Shown piece by piece: positions 47,207 through 56,524 of a stretch of 64,000 nt of DNA. Each line of letters begins with the position of its first letter. Positions within the stretch are counted from its first letter, which is position 1. Source of the DNA: Pararhizobium sp. (lineage in GTDB: Bacteria; Pseudomonadota; Alphaproteobacteria; Rhizobiales; Rhizobiaceae); assembly GCA_017794825.1 (NCBI GenBank), contig CP051237.1, forward strand, positions 1,922,001 to 1,986,000, written 5' to 3'. Position numbers and translations under genes: made by a program. The notes beneath the pieces were generated by a model. It did not search any database, was not told the origin of the DNA, and saw only the letters and a list, made by a program, of their open reading frames with translations.

Positions 47207-48520
47207 TTACCAGCGACGTTCGAACCGCCGGCGCAAAATAATGGCGGTAATGTTCATCACGGCCAGGAAGGCCAGCAATATGATGATTGCGCCGGATGTT
47301 CTTTCCACGAAAGCCCGTTCCGCCTCGTTCGCCCACATGTAGATCTGCACCGGCAATGCAGTCGCCGGATCGAGCGGGCTCGCCGGGTACCCGACCACAA
47401 AGGCCACCATGCCGATCAGCAGCAGCGGCGCGGTTTCGCCGAGAGCCTGGGCCAGACCGATGATGGTGCCGGTTAGAATGCCGGGAGCCGCGAGCGGCAA
47501 GACGTGGTGGAACACCATCTGGGTTTTCGATGCGCCGAGGCCGAGCGCCGCAGACCGGATCGACGGCGGCACGGCTTTCAGCGCCGCGCGGGTGGCGATG
47601 ATGATCGTTGGCAGCGTCATCAGGGTCAGCACCAGACCGCCGACGAGAGAAGCCGAGCGCGGCAGGCCGGCGAAGTTGATGAACACGGCGAGTCCCAGCA
47701 ATCCGAACACGATCGACGGCACGGCTGCGAGATTGTTGATATTCACCTCGATAATGTCAGCCCAGCGGTTCTTCGGCGCGAATTCCTCCAGATAGATGGA
47801 GGCGGCGACGCCGATCGGCAGCGCCAGTACGAGCACGATCAGCATCATGTAAAGCGAACCGATGATGGCCACGCCGACACCGGCGGATTCAGCCCGGCTA
47901 GAAGCGCCGTTTGTGAAAAGCCCGGTGTTGAAGCGCATCTTCATGGCGCCGTCCGCCGTCATCTCACGCATCCACTGGACCTGCTGGTCGCTGATCTTGC
48001 GGCGGGATTCATCGACCGAGAGGTCGACTTGACCTTTAAGCGCCGAATCCACCTTGTCCGTTGCGAGCACCCAGACCGGCACCGTCTTTCCGATAATGTC
48101 GGGATCGGAGAGCACCATGTCGCGAAGCTGGGTCCGGCTACTTGCCGAGATCATCTGACCGGCTTCCCTAACGGCGTTCTTGTCGTCTGGATTGATACCC
48201 AATACCTTGACGATAGCATCGGTGGCGAGCTTCGGATAGTTGGCCATCAATATGGCCGTATCGCTGCGATCGCCCTTGGGATCGATAATGTTCTGGCTGA
48301 AGGTGATCGGCAGGTTGATCGAGGTCTGCTCGAAGGCCGTATAGCCTTTGGAGACAACCGACCAGAGCAACAGGAGCAGGAAGATCAAGCCCAGGGAGAT
48401 GGCGATCAGCCCATAGGCCTGAAAGCGCTTTTCGGCGGCGTAACGGCGCTTGATGCCGATTTCGCGCTTGAACGGACTCTCGACGGCCCCAGGCGCTGAT
48501 GATGCGGTTGTATCCGTCAT
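47207..48520 (-). CDS. pstA: Phosphate ABC transporter permease PstA
   Basis: Inner-membrane permease of 437 residues, longer than the E. coli protein (296) because of an N-terminal membrane helix ([22 protein letters not shown]) and a periplasmic domain (about 65-190), normal for alphaproteobacteria. The core has five to six helices and the ABC-contact EAA loop [45 protein letters not shown]. Start and pstC stop overlap by four bases. Confidence 0.95.
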   Translation of the reverse strand: MTDTTASSAPGAVESPFKREIGIKRRYAAEKRFQAYGLIAISLGLIFLLLLLWSVVSKGYTAFEQTSINLPITFSQNIIDPKGDRSDTAILMANYPKLATDAIVKVLGINPDDKNAVREAGQMISASSRTQLRDMVLSDPDIIGKTVPVWVLATDKVDSALKGQVDLSVDESRRKISDQQVQWMREMTADGAMKMRFNTGLFTNGASSRAESAGVGVAIIGSLYMMLIVLVLALPIGVAASIYLEEFAPKNRWADIIEVNINNLAAVPSIVFGLLGLAVFINFAGLPRSASLVGGLVLTLMTLPTIIIATRAALKAVPPSIRSAALGLGASKTQMVFHHVLPLAAPGILTGTIIGLAQALGETAPLLLIGMVAFVVGYPASPLDPATALPVQIYMWANEAERAFVERTSGAIIILLAFLAVMNITAIILRRRFERRW

Positions 48521-50001
48521 TCGTACTGCTCCCGGTATTTGCGCACAATGTAAAGCGCGTAGAAATTCAGGATGAGAGTGATGAAAAACAGCGTGATGCC
48601 CAACGCGAAGGCGACCAGCGTCTGAGGCGAGGTGAACTCCAGGTCACCCGTCAACTGGTTGACGATCTTCACGGTGACCGTGGTCATCGGCTCGAAAGGG
48701 TTGATGGTCAGACGCGCGGCGACACCGGCCGCAAGCACGACGATCATCGTCTCGCCGATCGCCCGGGAGGCTGTCAGCAAGAGCGCTCCGACAATGCCCG
48801 GTAGGGCGGCCGGAAAGATCACCCGCTTGACGGTTTCCGATCGCGTGGCGCCGAGCCCCAGCGATCCGTCGCGCATGGCGCGCGGAACGGCGGTGATGAT
48901 GTCGTCGGAGAGCGACGAGACGAACGGGATCAGCATGATGCCCATGACGAAGCCCGCCGTCAGCACGCTCTGCGCCTGAATGAACGCCATGGCGTCGCCG
49001 GTCACGATGCCGCTGATCCGGGCGCTGAGATCGCGCAGGAAGGGACCGACCGTCACCAGCGCGAAAAATCCGTAGACGATGGTGGGTATGCCCGCGAGCA
49101 CCTCGAGCAACGGCTTGACGATGGCGCGCAGGTGATTGCTTGCATATTCCGCCATGTAAATGGCGGCGAACAGGCCGATGGGGACTGCGACGGCCATGGC
49201 CACGAATGCGATGTAGAGCGTGCCGGCAAGCAGGGGAATGAGGCCGAACTGGCCCGCCGAATCCTCGGCGCCGGCGGCGGCGAAGCGCGGATCCCAGACC
49301 GTTCCGAAGAAGAACTCGTGCGGCGGAACACTGGCGAAGAAGCGCCCTGTCTCCGACAGCATCGACCAGACAATGCCGACGGTCGTCAGAATGGCGATGC
49401 TCGAAGCCACGATAAGAATGCCGAGTATGACTCTTTCGACCTTGTTGCGGGCCCGCATCTTCGGGCTGATCATGTACCAGGAGTAGGCAAGGCCCGCGAC
49501 AGCGACCAGCAGTACCAGAATTGTCCGGTAGAGGGCGCTCGCCGAACTCAATCCGTTGAACGCTTCGGCCGCGGCCGGCATGTATTCGTCGACCTCGCCG
49601 GCGATCGCGACGCCCTTGTCGGCAAGCGCCTCGCGCATGCTGATGCTTCCGGCTTCCAGCTTCTCGCGATCTTCGGCGTCAAGCTGCGACAGGCCGCCCG
49701 CGATGGCGTGAATCTTGTTAAGCTCCAGCGACCGATCCGCGGCGGACATGTCCTGAACCGACTGCGGCAGCGAGTGAAAGACCTGGTTGTTGACGATCGC
49801 CGGGCTGGCGGCCAGCCAGATGGCCAGAACGATCGCCGAAGGCAGCACGGTCCATACGAGCACGAAGGATCCGTAGTAGACCGGGCGCGAATGCAATGCG
49901 GAGTAAGCGCCCTGAACGAGCTGTCCGGCGCGAATACGACCGGCGACATATCCGAGGACGCCAAGACATATGATAATCAAAAGTGTGGTCGCGGTGCTCA
50001 T
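48517..50001 (-). CDS. pstC: Phosphate ABC transporter permease PstC
   Basis: Inner-membrane permease of 494 residues with an extended N-terminal region: two or more extra helices and a periplasmic domain (NQVFHSLPQSVQDMSAADRSLELNKI), as in PstA here. The core carries YMAEYASNHLRAIVKPLLEVLAGIPTIVYGFFAL and the EAA loop GSLGLGATRSETVKRVIFPAALPGIVGALLLTASRAIGETMIV. It lies between pstS (83-base gap) and pstA (overlap). Confidence 0.95.
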   Translation of the reverse strand: MSTATTLLIIICLGVLGYVAGRIRAGQLVQGAYSALHSRPVYYGSFVLVWTVLPSAIVLAIWLAASPAIVNNQVFHSLPQSVQDMSAADRSLELNKIHAIAGGLSQLDAEDREKLEAGSISMREALADKGVAIAGEVDEYMPAAAEAFNGLSSASALYRTILVLLVAVAGLAYSWYMISPKMRARNKVERVILGILIVASSIAILTTVGIVWSMLSETGRFFASVPPHEFFFGTVWDPRFAAAGAEDSAGQFGLIPLLAGTLYIAFVAMAVAVPIGLFAAIYMAEYASNHLRAIVKPLLEVLAGIPTIVYGFFALVTVGPFLRDLSARISGIVTGDAMAFIQAQSVLTAGFVMGIMLIPFVSSLSDDIITAVPRAMRDGSLGLGATRSETVKRVIFPAALPGIVGALLLTASRAIGETMIVVLAAGVAARLTINPFEPMTTVTVKIVNQLTGDLEFTSPQTLVAFALGITLFFITLILNFYALYIVRKYREQYE

Positions 50002-50084
50002 ACATCCAGCTCCGGATTGCGGTCAGCCACCGAAAGGAAAACAGGCCGGCGCTGACTGCGCCGGCCCGAACGTCTAACGCCCTG

Positions 50085-51119
50085 TCAGAGCATTTTTCCG
50101 TCTACGAAGTTCTGGCGAACTTCTTCACGCTCTTCTTCCGGAGCGGCGACGAGGCCGTATTCGGCGAGCGGAGAATCCGGTCCGATCATCTGATCGGAGG
50201 TGAAGAACTCGACATACTCCTGGAGGCCCGGGATAACGCCCAGGTGCGCCTTCTTGACGTAGAAGAACAGCGGACGCGAAACCGGATATTCGCCGGAAGC
50301 GATCGACTCGGTGCTCGGCGTAACGCCGCTCATCGTTGCGACCTTGAGCTTGTCGGCGTTGTTTTCATAGAAGGCCAGGCCGAATACGCCGACGCCGGTC
50401 TTGTTGGCGTCGATACGGGCCAGGGTTTCCGTGTAGTCGCCGTCGATATCAACAGCGCCGCCGTCCTTGCGAACTGCGATGCAGGAATCTTCAGCGGCGT
50501 CTTCGTCCATGCCGGAGTCCATCTTGGCTTTCAGGTCGCCGGTTGCTTCACAGCCGATCGCCAGAACCTTTTCCTCGAAGACTTCACGCGTGCCGTGCTT
50601 TTCGCCGGGGATGTAGGCGGCGATGTCCCAATCGGGGAACTTCGCATCGACATCCGACCATTTCATGTTTGGGTTGTCGACCAGCTTGCCGTCGACGATG
50701 ATCTGCGCAGCAAGCGCCTTGTAAACGTCGGCAGGCTCGAGAACGAAGTCCGGGCCGTTGATGTCCGTGGCGAAGACGATGCCGTCATAGCCGATGCGGA
50801 TTTCCTGAATTTCGGTGACGCCGGCCTCTGCGCAAGCCGCGACTTCCTTGTCGCGGATCTGGCGGGAAGCATTGGCGATGTCGATGGTGTCGGTGCCGAC
50901 GCCCTTGCAGAATTCCTTGAGACCGCCGGAGGAACCGCCGGATTCGACAACCGGCGTCTTGAAGTTCGGGAAGGTCTCGCCGAAGGTTTCGGCAACGATC
51001 TTCGCGTAAGGCAGAACCGTCGAGGAACCGGCGATCTGGACCTGGTCGCGCGCGACTGCCGTACCGGCGAACGCAGCCGAAGCCACCAGCGCGGCTGCTG
51101 TCAGTTTAAGGGTTTTCAT
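50085..51119 (-). CDS. pstS: Periplasmic phosphate-binding protein PstS
   Basis: Phosphate-binding component of the Pst importer, 344 residues. Signal peptide MKTLKLTAAALVASAAFAGTAVA, cleaved before RDQVQ. Binding-site segments are IAGSSTVLPYAKIVAE and VESGGSSGGLKEFCKGVGTDTIDIANASRQIRDKE. The four Cys may form disulfides in the periplasm. The ATG at 51119 follows GGGAGAG. Pho boxes lie 114-142 bases upstream. Followed by pstC. Confidence 0.96.
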   Translation of the reverse strand: MKTLKLTAAALVASAAFAGTAVARDQVQIAGSSTVLPYAKIVAETFGETFPNFKTPVVESGGSSGGLKEFCKGVGTDTIDIANASRQIRDKEVAACAEAGVTEIQEIRIGYDGIVFATDINGPDFVLEPADVYKALAAQIIVDGKLVDNPNMKWSDVDAKFPDWDIAAYIPGEKHGTREVFEEKVLAIGCEATGDLKAKMDSGMDEDAAEDSCIAVRKDGGAVDIDGDYTETLARIDANKTGVGVFGLAFYENNADKLKVATMSGVTPSTESIASGEYPVSRPLFFYVKKAHLGVIPGLQEYVEFFTSDQMIGPDSPLAEYGLVAAPEEEREEVRQNFVDGKML

Positions 51120-51232
51120 TAATCTCTCCCGTCTGAGCGGTGTAATTTCGGTGGTGTGTTTACGCCTTCGCTGCGGCGTAGCCCGTAGTGTTACTGGCGT
51201 GGTACTCATAACAATCAGGGCAATGCACTTTT

Positions 51233-51261
51233 ATGACGAAGCATTTACAGTTTTATGACAA
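51233..51261 (-). promoter_or_regulatory. Pho boxes upstream of pstS
   Basis: Three PhoB half-sites in direct repeat at 11-base intervals on the minus strand: TTGTCAT (51255-51261), CTGTAAA (51244-51250), TCGTCAT (51233-51239), each followed by an AT-rich 4-mer. They match the CTGTCAT-N4-CTGTCAT consensus. The surrounding 51120-51306 is AT-rich and has no gene. Confidence 0.85.
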
Positions 51262-51306
51262 TTTAAGTCACTGTAATTATTGTATTATTTATGATTTGCA
51301 CCGAAA

Positions 51307-52689
51307 TCAGGAAGATCGTCGCGCGATTCTGACGACAAACTCCGATCCTTCTCCAAGAACGGAGTTCACGATCAACCTCGCGCGATGCCTGGTGAGGATA
51401 TGCTTGACGATCGCAAGCCCGAGACCCGTCCCTTTCTTGGACCGGCTTGTCTCGACGTTGACGCGATAGAAGCGCTCCGTCAGGCGCGGGACGTGTTCTG
51501 ACGGAATGCCCGGTCCGTAATCCTTGACAGAAACGTCGATCATGGTTTCCGAGGCCGGCGAGGGATCCGTGACCGTGATGTCCACGCGGCCGCCGTTCTG
51601 ACCGTATTTGCAGGCGTTCTCGATCAGGTTTTCGAATACCTGGATGAGTTCGTCGTAGTCTCCGGTCACCAGCACCGGCCCTTCCGGCGCGGTCAGGCGG
51701 AGCTCCACGCCCAGATCCTCGGCCATTGGCCGCAGCGTATCTCGAACATGGCCGATCAGCGGCCCCAGGTCGACCTCGGCCGTCGGCGCCATATGCGCCT
51801 TCATCTCAAGACGGGTCAGCGACAGGAGATCGTCGACCAGCCGCGTCATCCGGCCGGCCTGCTCGCTCATGATCCCAAGAAAACGCTCCTGGGCTTCGCG
51901 ATCGTTGCGCGCCGGGCCCTGAAGGGTCTCGATAAACCCGGTAAGCGAAGCAAGGGGGGTACGCAGTTCATGGCTGGCGTTGGCGATGAAATCCGTGCGC
52001 ATGCGGTCCATGCGCCGCGACTCGCTCTGGTCACGGAACATCAGGAGAAAGAGATCGCTGCCTCCATTCAGGCGCGCGACCTCCTGCATTGGCGTGATGC
52101 GCACCTGGTACCACCGTTCCGACGGCACCTTTTCCACAAAGTCGATCGTTCTCGTGCGATGATCGTCAGCGGCGTCGTGAACCAGTTCGAGGATCTGCGG
52201 CGCGCGCAGCCGGGAAGACAGATGGGATCCGCGGACGATCGGCCCGAATTTCTCGATTGCGGCATGGTTCTGATAGATGACGATGCTGCCGGGAGCGAGC
52301 ACGATCGCCGGATCGTCCAGCGCCTCGCAACTTGCAAAGACGACGTCCTCGACCGGCGTCTGGAGCCCCGTCTGTCTCAGCATGCGCTCGCGTTGGCGGA
52401 TCATCCGCGATCGCACCGGAACAGCAGCGGCGAGAACGATCACCCCGAGGCCCAGCCAGACATGCCAATGCGTAACCTTGTCGAAGCTGAGCAGCGCCAT
52501 CGCCACCAACACCGCAGCGACCAGAATATAGCGCGCATCGTAAAGACGCGTCGTAACAGCCGGCATTTCGGCCCGCAGGTCTTCCTTCTCGCTGTCATTG
52601 TTCTTCAGCATTTGTCTGTCTGCACTGACCGCCGCCGCCCGCTCGCGGACACATTCCGGTGAAGTATAAGTCGCGGATGACACTGTCAT
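51307..52689 (-). CDS. phoR: Phosphate regulon sensor histidine kinase PhoR
   Basis: Membrane histidine kinase of about 460 residues. Two hydrophobic helices (ARYILVAAVLVAMALLSF and WLGLGVIVLAAAVPV) precede a PAS-like region. The H box is DFIANASHELRTPLASLTGFIETL, the N box VFENLIENACKYGQNGG, and the G boxes VKDYGPGIP and KKGTGLGLAIVKHI. The start is uncertain: the frame is open to 52788; I use the ATG at 52689, but 52611 or 52566 are possible. It lies ahead of pstS, the usual order phoR-pstSCAB-phoU-phoB. Confidence 0.93.
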   Translation of the reverse strand: MTVSSATYTSPECVRERAAAVSADRQMLKNNDSEKEDLRAEMPAVTTRLYDARYILVAAVLVAMALLSFDKVTHWHVWLGLGVIVLAAAVPVRSRMIRQRERMLRQTGLQTPVEDVVFASCEALDDPAIVLAPGSIVIYQNHAAIEKFGPIVRGSHLSSRLRAPQILELVHDAADDHRTRTIDFVEKVPSERWYQVRITPMQEVARLNGGSDLFLLMFRDQSESRRMDRMRTDFIANASHELRTPLASLTGFIETLQGPARNDREAQERFLGIMSEQAGRMTRLVDDLLSLTRLEMKAHMAPTAEVDLGPLIGHVRDTLRPMAEDLGVELRLTAPEGPVLVTGDYDELIQVFENLIENACKYGQNGGRVDITVTDPSPASETMIDVSVKDYGPGIPSEHVPRLTERFYRVNVETSRSKKGTGLGLAIVKHILTRHRARLIVNSVLGEGSEFVVRIARRSS

Positions 52690-52834
52690 GACCGGACCCC
52701 CGACATTGCGGGGCGGACAGTTTCCGTTAGTTCGAAGGGTCTTGATGGTAAAGGAAAAAGAGGGGTGAAAGGAATGAAATGTCGTCAAAAGCCGGCGACA
52801 GGGCTGTGGAAATCACAGCTGCTGACCAGACGTT

Positions 52835-54610
52835 CTATTCCGGACGGACGCGGATGCCGTAAATGTCAATGCTCCTGGAGGCGCCCGTGACATCCGGATT
52901 GATGTAGATATAGCCTGGCAATCCGGTTGCAGACGCCCCACGCAGATCGACGTTGAAGATGATGTCGTTGAGTTCGTAGGCCACATCGAAACGACGACGC
53001 CCGCAGTCGCCAAGACCCGGGAAATCACAGCGAATATAAATCTGGGTAGGCTCCTCGCCAGCGGAGCGCAATGTGATGGCGACGAGCGATTCCCGATCCT
53101 GCATCAATTGCAGGACGCCGGGACCCAGTTCGAAACTCACTTCACCTGCTTCGTCCGCATTGGTGGACGTTATCTGCAGGGCGGCCCGACTGCCCTCGTC
53201 AAGCAGCTCAACGGAAGCGTCTGCGTTGGCCGACACAGTCGTGATGTCATCCGGAGAGAAGATCCGCACCCAGTCATCCGAGAACCGACCCTGCGGTCTC
53301 GGCGAGCCCTCAAAATCCTCGCTTTCGACTGTCGCCGGCGGGTTTGGAACGCTCATGTCGCGTTCCTCGCTCGACAGGCCAAGCCCGCCGACGATGAACC
53401 ACCAGACGCCGATTCCGACAAAGGCGACGACAAGCGCCAGAACCAGAATGAGCGAGAAAATCGGGAACCTGCGTTTCTGACCATTGCGGCCCGCCGCACG
53501 GCGGCCGGCGCGCGTGTCGTCGACCTCCGGTTCGTCCCAGCGCACCGGCCGGTTCGCCTGATGCGCAGAAGCGCGCGGCGGAGGCGGATCCTGGCGCGTG
53601 CGTTTTCTTGCGCGAGGCTGCCGGCCGGTTTGCGGCTCCGGCCGGCTGCGCGGACGCTTGCCGTTGCGATGCGCCGCTGCGGGTGATTCGACGGCGCGCC
53701 AGTCGTCCTCGTCGGGCGGGAACGCCGGCTCCGATACGGCGTCAGGCCCCTCCCATTGCGGTTCTTCGGCCGCCGGCCTGCTCGGTCTGTGAGGCCCTTT
53801 CTGACGGCGATCGGCTGGATCCTGCCAGTCGATGTCTTCGTATTCCGGCCAGTCAGGCCGCCCCGCCTGCGGCCGCGCGCTGTTGCGTCTGACCGGCGAC
53901 TGGCGGTCGTCCTGGACGAAGATATTCTCGAAATCCGGATCGTCGGCGCCATTCAGATCCGGGGCGCGCGGACGCCGCGCCGCGCTGTCGCCATTGCTCT
54001 GCGGGACTTCGGTCTCGCGTTGCCGGTTGGGGCGATCGGGACGCGGGGCCTGAGATGCAGGCGCTTCTGCGCGACCGCGCATGCTCCGTTCGGCCCGAAC
54101 TTCCGGATCGACCCGCATATCCTGCTCTGGATGTCCGCCTCGCGTTGCGGGCCTCTCGCGCCGCGCCGGCGTTTCAGGCCGATAGATATCTGCATCATCT
54201 TCGAGAAATGGCGTCGGCTCCATTGGCGGCTCAGACCGATTTCCGTGACGACGGGCAGCGTTGTCCTGCGCCGCGGGGCGCGGCCGGCGCGGCTCCCTTT
54301 CCTCGGGCAGGACAAGATCATCGGGATTGAGAACCGTCTCCGGCATCAACAAATCTTCGGGCTCCAGATGGAGAATCTCAGGCTCGGGCCTTCGCATCTG
54401 CGCCTTCTGGTATTCGGCCTCGACGGAATTGATGATCTTTTCGAGTTTCCGATGCTGCTCTATCGCCGCATCGGAGCCTTCCAGCTGCTGTTTGGAAATT
54501 GCCCGGCCAAGAGCATCACGAGCCGACTGATAGATTTTGGCACGGGTCTGGGCATCCGCCTTTCCGGCCTCTTTCAAAGCCTTGAGGATCGCCGCTTCCA
54601 GTCCCTTCAC
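52835..54610 (-). CDS. Pro/Arg-rich single-pass membrane protein of unknown function
   Basis: Protein of 591 residues that I cannot name. The N-terminal 70 residues are a helical domain (KGLEAAILKALKEAGKADAQTRAKIYQSARDALGRAI) found in front of several Hyphomicrobiales membrane proteins. Residues about 75-380 are low-complexity, rich in Pro, Arg, Glu and Asp, likely disordered. One transmembrane helix follows (FSLILVLALVVAFVGIGVWWFIV, about 384-406). The C-terminal 180 residues are a beta-rich periplasmic domain with a Cys pair (IYIRCDFPGLGDCGRRRF). GTG start with GGAG 7 bases ahead. It is divergent from the nitronate monooxygenase. Confidence 0.75.
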   Translation of the reverse strand: MKGLEAAILKALKEAGKADAQTRAKIYQSARDALGRAISKQQLEGSDAAIEQHRKLEKIINSVEAEYQKAQMRRPEPEILHLEPEDLLMPETVLNPDDLVLPEEREPRRPRPAAQDNAARRHGNRSEPPMEPTPFLEDDADIYRPETPARRERPATRGGHPEQDMRVDPEVRAERSMRGRAEAPASQAPRPDRPNRQRETEVPQSNGDSAARRPRAPDLNGADDPDFENIFVQDDRQSPVRRNSARPQAGRPDWPEYEDIDWQDPADRRQKGPHRPSRPAAEEPQWEGPDAVSEPAFPPDEDDWRAVESPAAAHRNGKRPRSRPEPQTGRQPRARKRTRQDPPPPRASAHQANRPVRWDEPEVDDTRAGRRAAGRNGQKRRFPIFSLILVLALVVAFVGIGVWWFIVGGLGLSSEERDMSVPNPPATVESEDFEGSPRPQGRFSDDWVRIFSPDDITTVSANADASVELLDEGSRAALQITSTNADEAGEVSFELGPGVLQLMQDRESLVAITLRSAGEEPTQIYIRCDFPGLGDCGRRRFDVAYELNDIIFNVDLRGASATGLPGYIYINPDVTGASRSIDIYGIRVRPE

Positions 54611-54789
54611 AAATTCACTCCAGTCTGTGACGTGTTCAACGTCCTATTAACCCTCTCGCCAATCGGGCACCTGCCAAATGACACAAGTAGAGGGCTTTTT
54701 CCAACACAAATGTGGTCAAAGACACAAGCGATTCCATTTCGCAAGGCCCCGTTCGGCCTTTTCAGCCCATGCGCGTTCTGTTAATTGCA

Positions 54790-54811
54790 TTGACGTTTAC
54801 GAAAACGTCAA
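54790..54811. promoter_or_regulatory. 22-bp palindromic operator upstream of the nitronate monooxygenase
   Basis: TTGACGTTT, 4-base centre ACGA, AAACGTCAA: the same arms as the site at 8753-8774. It ends 18 bases before the start codon, so it must overlap the promoter; TTGACG could serve as the -35. Confidence 0.8.
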
Positions 54812-54829
54812 AGTTTGGATTCGTTTCCC

Positions 54830-55816
54830 ATGGCCCTTCCCGACCTCCTTCAAAACCTGCGTCTTCCGGTCGTCGGCTCACCGATGTTCATTATCTCCCA
54901 TCCGCCGCTGGTGCTGGCTCAATGCAAAGCAGGCGTGGTTGGTTCCTTCCCGGCGCTCAATGCGCGACCCGAGGCGCAACTCGATGAGTGGCTGGCGGAA
55001 ATCACCGAAGAGCTCGCCGATCACGACGCGAAACATCCGGACCAGCCGGCGGCGCCATTCGCCGTCAACCAGATCGTTCACCGTTCGAACAAGCGGCTCG
55101 AACATGATCTCGGTCTGTGCGAAAAATACAAGGTTCCGATCGTGATCTCCTCGCTCGGCGCAGTGCCTGAAGTCAACCAGGCTGTGCACGCATACGGCGG
55201 CATCGTGCTGCACGACATCATCAACAACCGGCACGCCCACTCGGCGATCAACAAGGGCGCGGACGGCCTGATCGCGGTGGCGGCCGGCGCCGGCGGCCAT
55301 GCCGGGGCGCTGTCTCCCTTTGCGCTGGTCCAGGAAATTCGCGAATGGTTCGACGGCCCGCTGCTGCTGTCAGGGGCCATCGCCAACGGTCGCTCTGTGT
55401 TGGCGGCGCAAGCGATGGGCGCGGATCTCGCCTATATCGGCTCCGCCTTCATCGCAACGACCGAGGCGCGCGCCGTCGACGCCTACAAGCAGATGATTGT
55501 CGACAGCAACGCCTCCGACATCGTCTACAGCAACTCTTTCACCGGCGTGCTTGGCAATTACCTCAAACCGTCGATCATCGCCGCCGGACTGGATCCCGAC
55601 AATTTGCCGGAAGCCGACGTGTCGAAAATGAATTTCGATCAATCGCAGGGCGCGAAGGCCTGGCGCGACATCTGGGGTTCTGGCCAGGGCGTCGGCGCCA
55701 TCAAGTCCGTTCAGCCGGTCGCCGGTCTCATCGACCGGCTGGAAGCTGAATATCGCGACGCGCGACAGTCGCTTGCGATCGATCGGGAGCCGGAACCGCA
55801 ACGCCGGGCGGTTTGA
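54830..55816 (+). CDS. Nitronate monooxygenase family flavoprotein
   Basis: FMN TIM-barrel protein of 328 residues of the 2-nitropropane dioxygenase/nitronate monooxygenase family, related to enoyl reductase FabK. Marks: VVGSPMFIISHPPLVLAQCKAGVVGSFPALNARP, NQIVHRSNKRLEHDL, IVISSLGAVPEVNQAVHAYGGIVLHDIIN, GADGLIAVAAGAGGHAG with the catalytic-site His, and LLLSGAIANGRSVLAAQAMGADLAYIGSAFIAT. The shared palindrome with the beta-oxidation operon suggests a role in acyl or nitroalkanoate metabolism rather than nitronate alone. ATG at 54830; no clear ribosome site. Confidence 0.88.
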   Translation: MALPDLLQNLRLPVVGSPMFIISHPPLVLAQCKAGVVGSFPALNARPEAQLDEWLAEITEELADHDAKHPDQPAAPFAVNQIVHRSNKRLEHDLGLCEKYKVPIVISSLGAVPEVNQAVHAYGGIVLHDIINNRHAHSAINKGADGLIAVAAGAGGHAGALSPFALVQEIREWFDGPLLLSGAIANGRSVLAAQAMGADLAYIGSAFIATTEARAVDAYKQMIVDSNASDIVYSNSFTGVLGNYLKPSIIAAGLDPDNLPEADVSKMNFDQSQGAKAWRDIWGSGQGVGAIKSVQPVAGLIDRLEAEYRDARQSLAIDREPEPQRRAV

Positions 55817-55955
55817 CCCGGAGATCTTGCGCTTTTGGCTTGAATTCGACGGGGAATGGGGTTAAGCAGCGCCGCGTTGCACGGGATCCGGTTTCGTGTC
55901 TCTGTCCACCTGTCCGCTATTGCTGCGCCGGGTGCGGCGGGAAGTACGGCAAAGG

Positions 55956-56031
55956 GCCGCTTTAGCTCAGTTGGTAGAGCATCGCATTCGTAATGCGGAG
56001 GTCGTCAGTTCGAGTCTGACAAGCGGCACCA
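55956..56031 (+). tRNA. tRNA-Thr (anticodon CGT)
   Basis: Cloverleaf: acceptor GCCGCTT/AAGCGGC, D arm GCTC-AGTTGGTA-GAGC, anticodon stem TCGCA/TGCGG with loop TTCGTAA (anticodon CGT, codon ACG), T arm GTCAG-TTCGAGT-CTGAC. The 3' CCA is encoded. A CCGG-AA-CCGG hairpin with T6 follows at about 56046-56061. Confidence 0.95.
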
Positions 56032-56045
56032 CTCCTTTTCGTTTC

Positions 56046-56061
56046 CGGAACCGGTTTTTTA
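56046..56061 (+). terminator. Weak terminator after tRNA-Thr
   Basis: CCGG-AA-CCGG followed by six T. The stem is short, but position and T-tract fit termination of the tRNA transcript. Confidence 0.45.
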
Positions 56062-56118
56062 CCCGACGCTTTCAAACAGAAAAATTCCGGCCTTTAACCG
56101 GTGTGTTGCGAGGGTAAG

Positions 56119-56445
56119 ATGGTTTCCAACAGCATGCTTCTGCTGGGCGTTTCCACAGTCACGTTCATTGCAGCGGCGAGCGCCGCCAAAAGCTGGACCC
56201 TGTCTGCCAACAACTGGGCGTTGCTGGCCTTGACGCTCCTGCTCTACACCATCGGCAATCTGATCATGCTGCGCCTGATCCGCGACATGGGAATGGGCAT
56301 TGCGCTGAGCCTCTCGGGCATCGTCCAGCTGGTCGCCGTCAACCTGGTCGCCGTGGCGATCTTCGGCGAAAGACTGACGCTGCAGCAGTCGATAGGGCTC
56401 GCGATGGGCCTGACCTCGGTCGTCCTTATCCTTTGGCCGCGATAG
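56119..56445 (+). CDS. SMR/EamA-like small membrane transporter
   Basis: Protein of 108 residues with four predicted helices (LLLGVSTVTFIAAASAAKSW, NWALLALTLLLYTIGNLIMLRLI, MGIALSLSGIVQLVAVNLVAVAIF, SIGLAMGLTSVVLIL), the size and layout of small multidrug resistance proteins. The usual membrane Glu of EmrE in TM1 is not present, so a drug-efflux role is unsure; it may be an EamA-type half transporter. Start at ATG 56119 (AGGG close upstream) or ATG 56134. Confidence 0.65.
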   Translation: MVSNSMLLLGVSTVTFIAAASAAKSWTLSANNWALLALTLLLYTIGNLIMLRLIRDMGMGIALSLSGIVQLVAVNLVAVAIFGERLTLQQSIGLAMGLTSVVLILWPR

Positions 56446-56524
56446 CCGACGCCAAACGCCAATGATTGAAATTGCGGCCTGGCCCGCTATTCTTGGCTCA
56501 AAGCACGGGCGGAGATTTCAAGTA

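Noticed and set aside
52678..52690. Additional Pho box (CTGTCAT) at the phoR start
   Set aside because: Single half-site without an 11-base partner, overlapping the chosen start codon.
55956..56031. tRNA-Thr as an integration site for a genomic island
   Set aside because: No integrase gene nearby and no second copy of the tRNA 3' end in the window.
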